A stretch of DNA of 64,000 nt from positions 496,001-560,000 of the forward strand of contig JACJYE010000002.1 in assembly GCA_020636255.1 (NCBI GenBank). The letters run 5' to 3'. The number at the start of each line of letters is the position of its first letter. The first letter of the stretch is position 1. Under the pieces are notes generated by a model that was not told where the DNA came from, searched no databases, and saw only the letters and a list, made by a program, of their open reading frames with translations. Below, piece after piece: positions 61,375 through 64,000 of the stretch. This DNA is from Lewinellaceae bacterium. Its GTDB lineage: Bacteria > Bacteroidota > Bacteroidia > Chitinophagales > Saprospiraceae. Position numbers and translations under genes: made by a program.

Positions 61375-61739
61375 CAGCATTGGTGGATGACCCCTCGCAA
61401 AAAGAAATATTCGACGGGTATGTTTTACATATTTATACTTTTTCTTACATTTACAGACTGATTATCTGCTTACTACCCCTTAGTATCTACCACCCCCCGT
61501 ATTTTTTGAAGTTGCGTTGCCGTTCGGCTATGGCGTTGCAATTCCTGCTCCAACCGAAAGCTTGGAGGTACGGTTGCGCATCGTAGCATTTCCGGCATGA
61601 ATTGCGCCGGTTTTCCAGGATTATTGGCCTTGTGTTTTCTCAATGCTCAATGCTGTTGGGCCCCTTCGCTAGCAGAGGTTGCTGTTGTATACCGTAGCCA
61701 TTTTCATCTAAAACCTTTATATCACCAAATATTTACTTT
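61375..61739. other. Intergenic region upstream of the metalloprotease
   Basis: 365 bp. AT-rich around 61415-61500, with short runs such as TTACATATTTATAC and a CTCAATG direct repeat near 61637-61650. I see no clear TAnnTTTG box, terminator or small gene. It presumably carries the promoter of the protease gene. Confidence 0.4.
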
Positions 61740-64000
61740 ATGCAACACCTTTTATCAAAGATCCAGAAGTTTAGCCTGCTTGGGTGCCTTTTGCTCCTGA
61801 GCGCCGGCCTGATGGCACAGGCGAACACTCAGTTACAAGGGGAACAATCTAAGAAAAACAAAGGGGAAGAGCCTGTTGGCCCTAATTTCCAGCGCGTTGA
61901 GCTTTTCAGCCCGGGTTGGACGCCCGCTACCAAAGATTATTCCTCCGAAGTAACCGCGGGCGCTGTCTTCAATTTCGACAGCCAGAAAGCAGCGGCCTTC
62001 CTTCAGCGCAACCCCAGCCATTTCACCCTGGTACTGCCCACGGGTGACGATGGCCGGACGCTGACGCTGAAGATGTCCAGGTCGAACATCTTCACGCCTG
62101 ACTTTCAGGTCTACACCAGCGACAATGGAAAGACGCGTTATGACTACAAGGGCGGCCTGCACTATCACGGCTATGTGGAAGGGGAAGAACACTCCCTGGC
62201 CGCGATCAGCGTTTTTGACAATGAGGCCATGGGCCTTATCAGCACGGACGAAGGCAACTACAACCTCGGCAGGATCGGCAATTCCGGCCAGGCGCACATC
62301 CTCTACCTCGACAGGAAGATGATCAACCCGCCGCCTTTCGATTGCTCGACAGAGGACGACGGTTTCGGCTACCGGCCGGAGCAACTGAACTTCTCCCAGC
62401 GCAACGTCGGCGACTGCACCAAGATCTATATCGAAGGGGGCCAGTCGCTGTTCAACAACCTCGGCTCCGTAGCTTCCGTGACCAACCTGCTGACGGGGGT
62501 CTTCAACCAGAGCGCCATCCTGTACGCCAATGAAGGCCTCACCGTCGCCATCTCCGAGATCTTCGTCTGGACGACGCCCGACCCCTACAGCGGCCCCTCG
62601 GCCGGCGAGTACCGCGCCCAGTTTCAGGCCAATACCGGCGCTTTCAATGGCGACCTGGGCCATCTGGTCGAGCTGGACAACGTCGGTGGGCAGGCTGCTG
62701 GTTTCAGCGGCATCTGCAATGCCAATACGGACGAGAGCCTCTGCTTCAGCGGCTTTTCCGGTACGGGCTTCAGCAACGTGCCTACCTTTTCCTTCAACGT
62801 ACAGATCTTCACCCATGAACTGGGGCACCTCTTCGGCTCGCGCCACACCCACGCCTGCGTATGGAACGGCAACAACACGGCCATCGACGGCTGCGCCGGA
62901 TTTACCGAAGGCGGCTGTACGCTGCCCGGCAACCCCGCCGGCGGCGGTACCATCATGAGCTATTGTAACGGTACGGGCGTAGGCATCAACTTCACCCTCG
63001 GCTTCGGCCCGCAGCCCGGCAACGTGATCCGCAACACCATCGCGAACGCTACCTGCCTGTCCGTTTCCTGCACGGGCGTCGATAACGACCTCTGCGCCAA
63101 CGCCGACCCGCTCGTCTGCGGCGGCCCGACGCTGGCCGGCAATATGGGCCTGGCCACCGCCAATGACGCTCCCGGCGGCTGTGGCGAGGGCGGCAACGGC
63201 TCCGACCCCGGCGTCTGGTTCAGCTTCACCGGCAACGGCCAGTGGACCACGGTCAGCACCGGCGGCTCCAATTTCGATACGCAGATCAATATCTTCCAGG
63301 GCAACTGCGGCTCGCTCACCTGCATCGGCGGCAATGACGACGTAAGTGTCGGAAACGTCACTTCGCAGTTCTCCTTCTGCGCCGAAGCTGGCGTTCCCTA
63401 TAAGGTTTACCTCGATGGCTTTGGCGGGTCCATCGGTTACTACCAGATCTCCATCTCCTGTGCTGCTACTGTTGCTCCTGTAGCTCCCTGGACTTCGTCC
63501 AATGTAGGCGTTGGCGGCGCTTCATATTCCTCGACGCCCTGCACTACGCCGCCGACCTATTCCATCAGCACCAGCGCCATCAACAACGGCCTGGGGACGG
63601 ATAATATGGGCTTCATCTGGCAAACCCTTTGCGGCGATTTCGAAATGGCCGTACAGGTGACGGCCGTTACGCCCAACGGTTTTGCCGGCCTGATGGCCCG
63701 CGAAAGCACAGGTGCAGGCAGCAAGATGGTTGGCCTGTACACCAACCGCAACAATACGGTGCGCTGGGAAGCACGCACCGCCACCAATGCCAGCAAATCC
63801 GTGAATTTCTTCAGTAAGCCGCTGCCCTACTGGGTCAAACTGGTGCGCCAGGGCAACTGGTTCTACGGGTACTACTCCTACAATGGCGTCAGCTACTTCC
63901 CGGTATCGGCTCAGCAGGTGTCCATGAATGCCTGCATAGCCGTGGGTATGGCCGCTTATGCCAACTACCCGGGCGGGCCGGCTGTGGCATCGTTCTCCGG
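61740..64000 (+). CDS. Secreted M12-type zinc metalloprotease, C-terminus cut by window edge
   Basis: 753 codons from the ATG at 61740 are open to the window edge. A signal peptide (about 1-26, SLLGCLLLLSAGLMAQ) is followed by a propeptide-like region (about 27-190) and a reprolysin/M12B-like catalytic domain (about 200-440). That domain has the zinc motif HELGHLFGSRH (His359, Glu360, His363, His369) and the Met-turn GGTIMSYC (Met406). A PPC/Ig-like domain comes next (about 445-580: DNDLCANADPLVCGG, GVWFSFTGNGQW), then a concanavalin-like sandwich (about 600 on: FEMAVQVTAVTPNGFAGLMARES in pieces). A T9SS sorting domain is probable beyond the edge but not seen. It likely degrades extracellular protein. 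Confidence 0.9.
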   Translation, partial: MQHLLSKIQKFSLLGCLLLLSAGLMAQANTQLQGEQSKKNKGEEPVGPNFQRVELFSPGWTPATKDYSSEVTAGAVFNFDSQKAAAFLQRNPSHFTLVLPTGDDGRTLTLKMSRSNIFTPDFQVYTSDNGKTRYDYKGGLHYHGYVEGEEHSLAAISVFDNEAMGLISTDEGNYNLGRIGNSGQAHILYLDRKMINPPPFDCSTEDDGFGYRPEQLNFSQRNVGDCTKIYIEGGQSLFNNLGSVASVTNLLTGVFNQSAILYANEGLTVAISEIFVWTTPDPYSGPSAGEYRAQFQANTGAFNGDLGHLVELDNVGGQAAGFSGICNANTDESLCFSGFSGTGFSNVPTFSFNVQIFTHELGHLFGSRHTHACVWNGNNTAIDGCAGFTEGGCTLPGNPAGGGTIMSYCNGTGVGINFTLGFGPQPGNVIRNTIANATCLSVSCTGVDNDLCANADPLVCGGPTLAGNMGLATANDAPGGCGEGGNGSDPGVWFSFTGNGQWTTVSTGGSNFDTQINIFQGNCGSLTCIGGNDDVSVGNVTSQFSFCAEAGVPYKVYLDGFGGSIGYYQISISCAATVAPVAPWTSSNVGVGGASYSSTPCTTPPTYSISTSAINNGLGTDNMGFIWQTLCGDFEMAVQVTAVTPNGFAGLMARESTGAGSKMVGLYTNRNNTVRWEARTATNASKSVNFFSKPLPYWVKLVRQGNWFYGYYSYNGVSYFPVSAQQVSMNACIAVGMAAYANYPGGPAVASFS

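Overview
The window looks like the chromosome of a GC-rich (roughly 58-60% by eye) member of the Bacteroidota, most likely a Saprospiria/Lewinella-type marine or sludge bacterium. That placement is inferred from several things. There are nine proteins with type IX secretion (T9SS) C-terminal sorting domains, a fused SecDF, a PorE-like OmpA lipoprotein, SprB/PKD/CHU-style repeat proteins, A-rich start regions with few Shine-Dalgarno sites, and TAnnTTTG-type -7 promoter boxes. I see no tRNA, rRNA, CRISPR array, phage or transposase gene.

Layout. 1-1591: a penicillin-acylase-family Ntn hydrolase, cut by the window edge. 1592-2362: non-coding, AT-rich, with five copies of an 8-9 bp motif, a good promoter and an intrinsic terminator that together look like a small RNA gene. 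2363-5593: a secreted DUF1573 protein, then a fused alpha/beta 2-oxoacid dehydrogenase E1. 5851-14664: two large secreted repeat proteins (type B, then type A sorting signal). 14699-16870: a GH144-like glucanase in clearly AT-richer DNA. 17132-22776 (minus): PorE-like lipoprotein, RidA-family protein and SecDF, the secretion-machinery part of the window. 23214-28421: a 1735-aa FG-GAP plus 15xPKD protein. 28512-31116: an ACT-like protein and a sialate O-acetylesterase. 31420-41029: three paralogous Ig/FN3-like secreted proteins in a row, the first lacking both the N-terminal module and the sorting domain. 41279-55469: four more T9SS cargo proteins, including a giant 2779-aa type B protein built from 9 + 14 tandem repeats. 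55596-61374: small housekeeping or stress genes (GlsB-like, aldo-keto reductase, PD40 protein, DinB-like, outer-membrane barrel, DUF1905/YdeI, YhhN). 61740-64000: an M12-type zinc metalloprotease cut by the window edge.

How it fits together. SecDF drives export of signal-peptide proteins across the inner membrane. The PorE-like lipoprotein would anchor the T9SS to peptidoglycan, and the many type A/B cargo proteins would be displayed or released at the surface as adhesins, gliding or matrix proteins and hydrolases. No PorP/SprF-type partner is seen next to the three type B cargo genes.

No complete undescribed system is demonstrable from sequence alone. The best leads are non-coding or structural: the candidate small RNA with its motif cluster, several families of intergenic inverted or direct repeats (including a 264-bp nested element and a two-copy element just upstream of two genes), the four-cysteine PKD array, and the 108-aa higher-order repeat of the giant protein.
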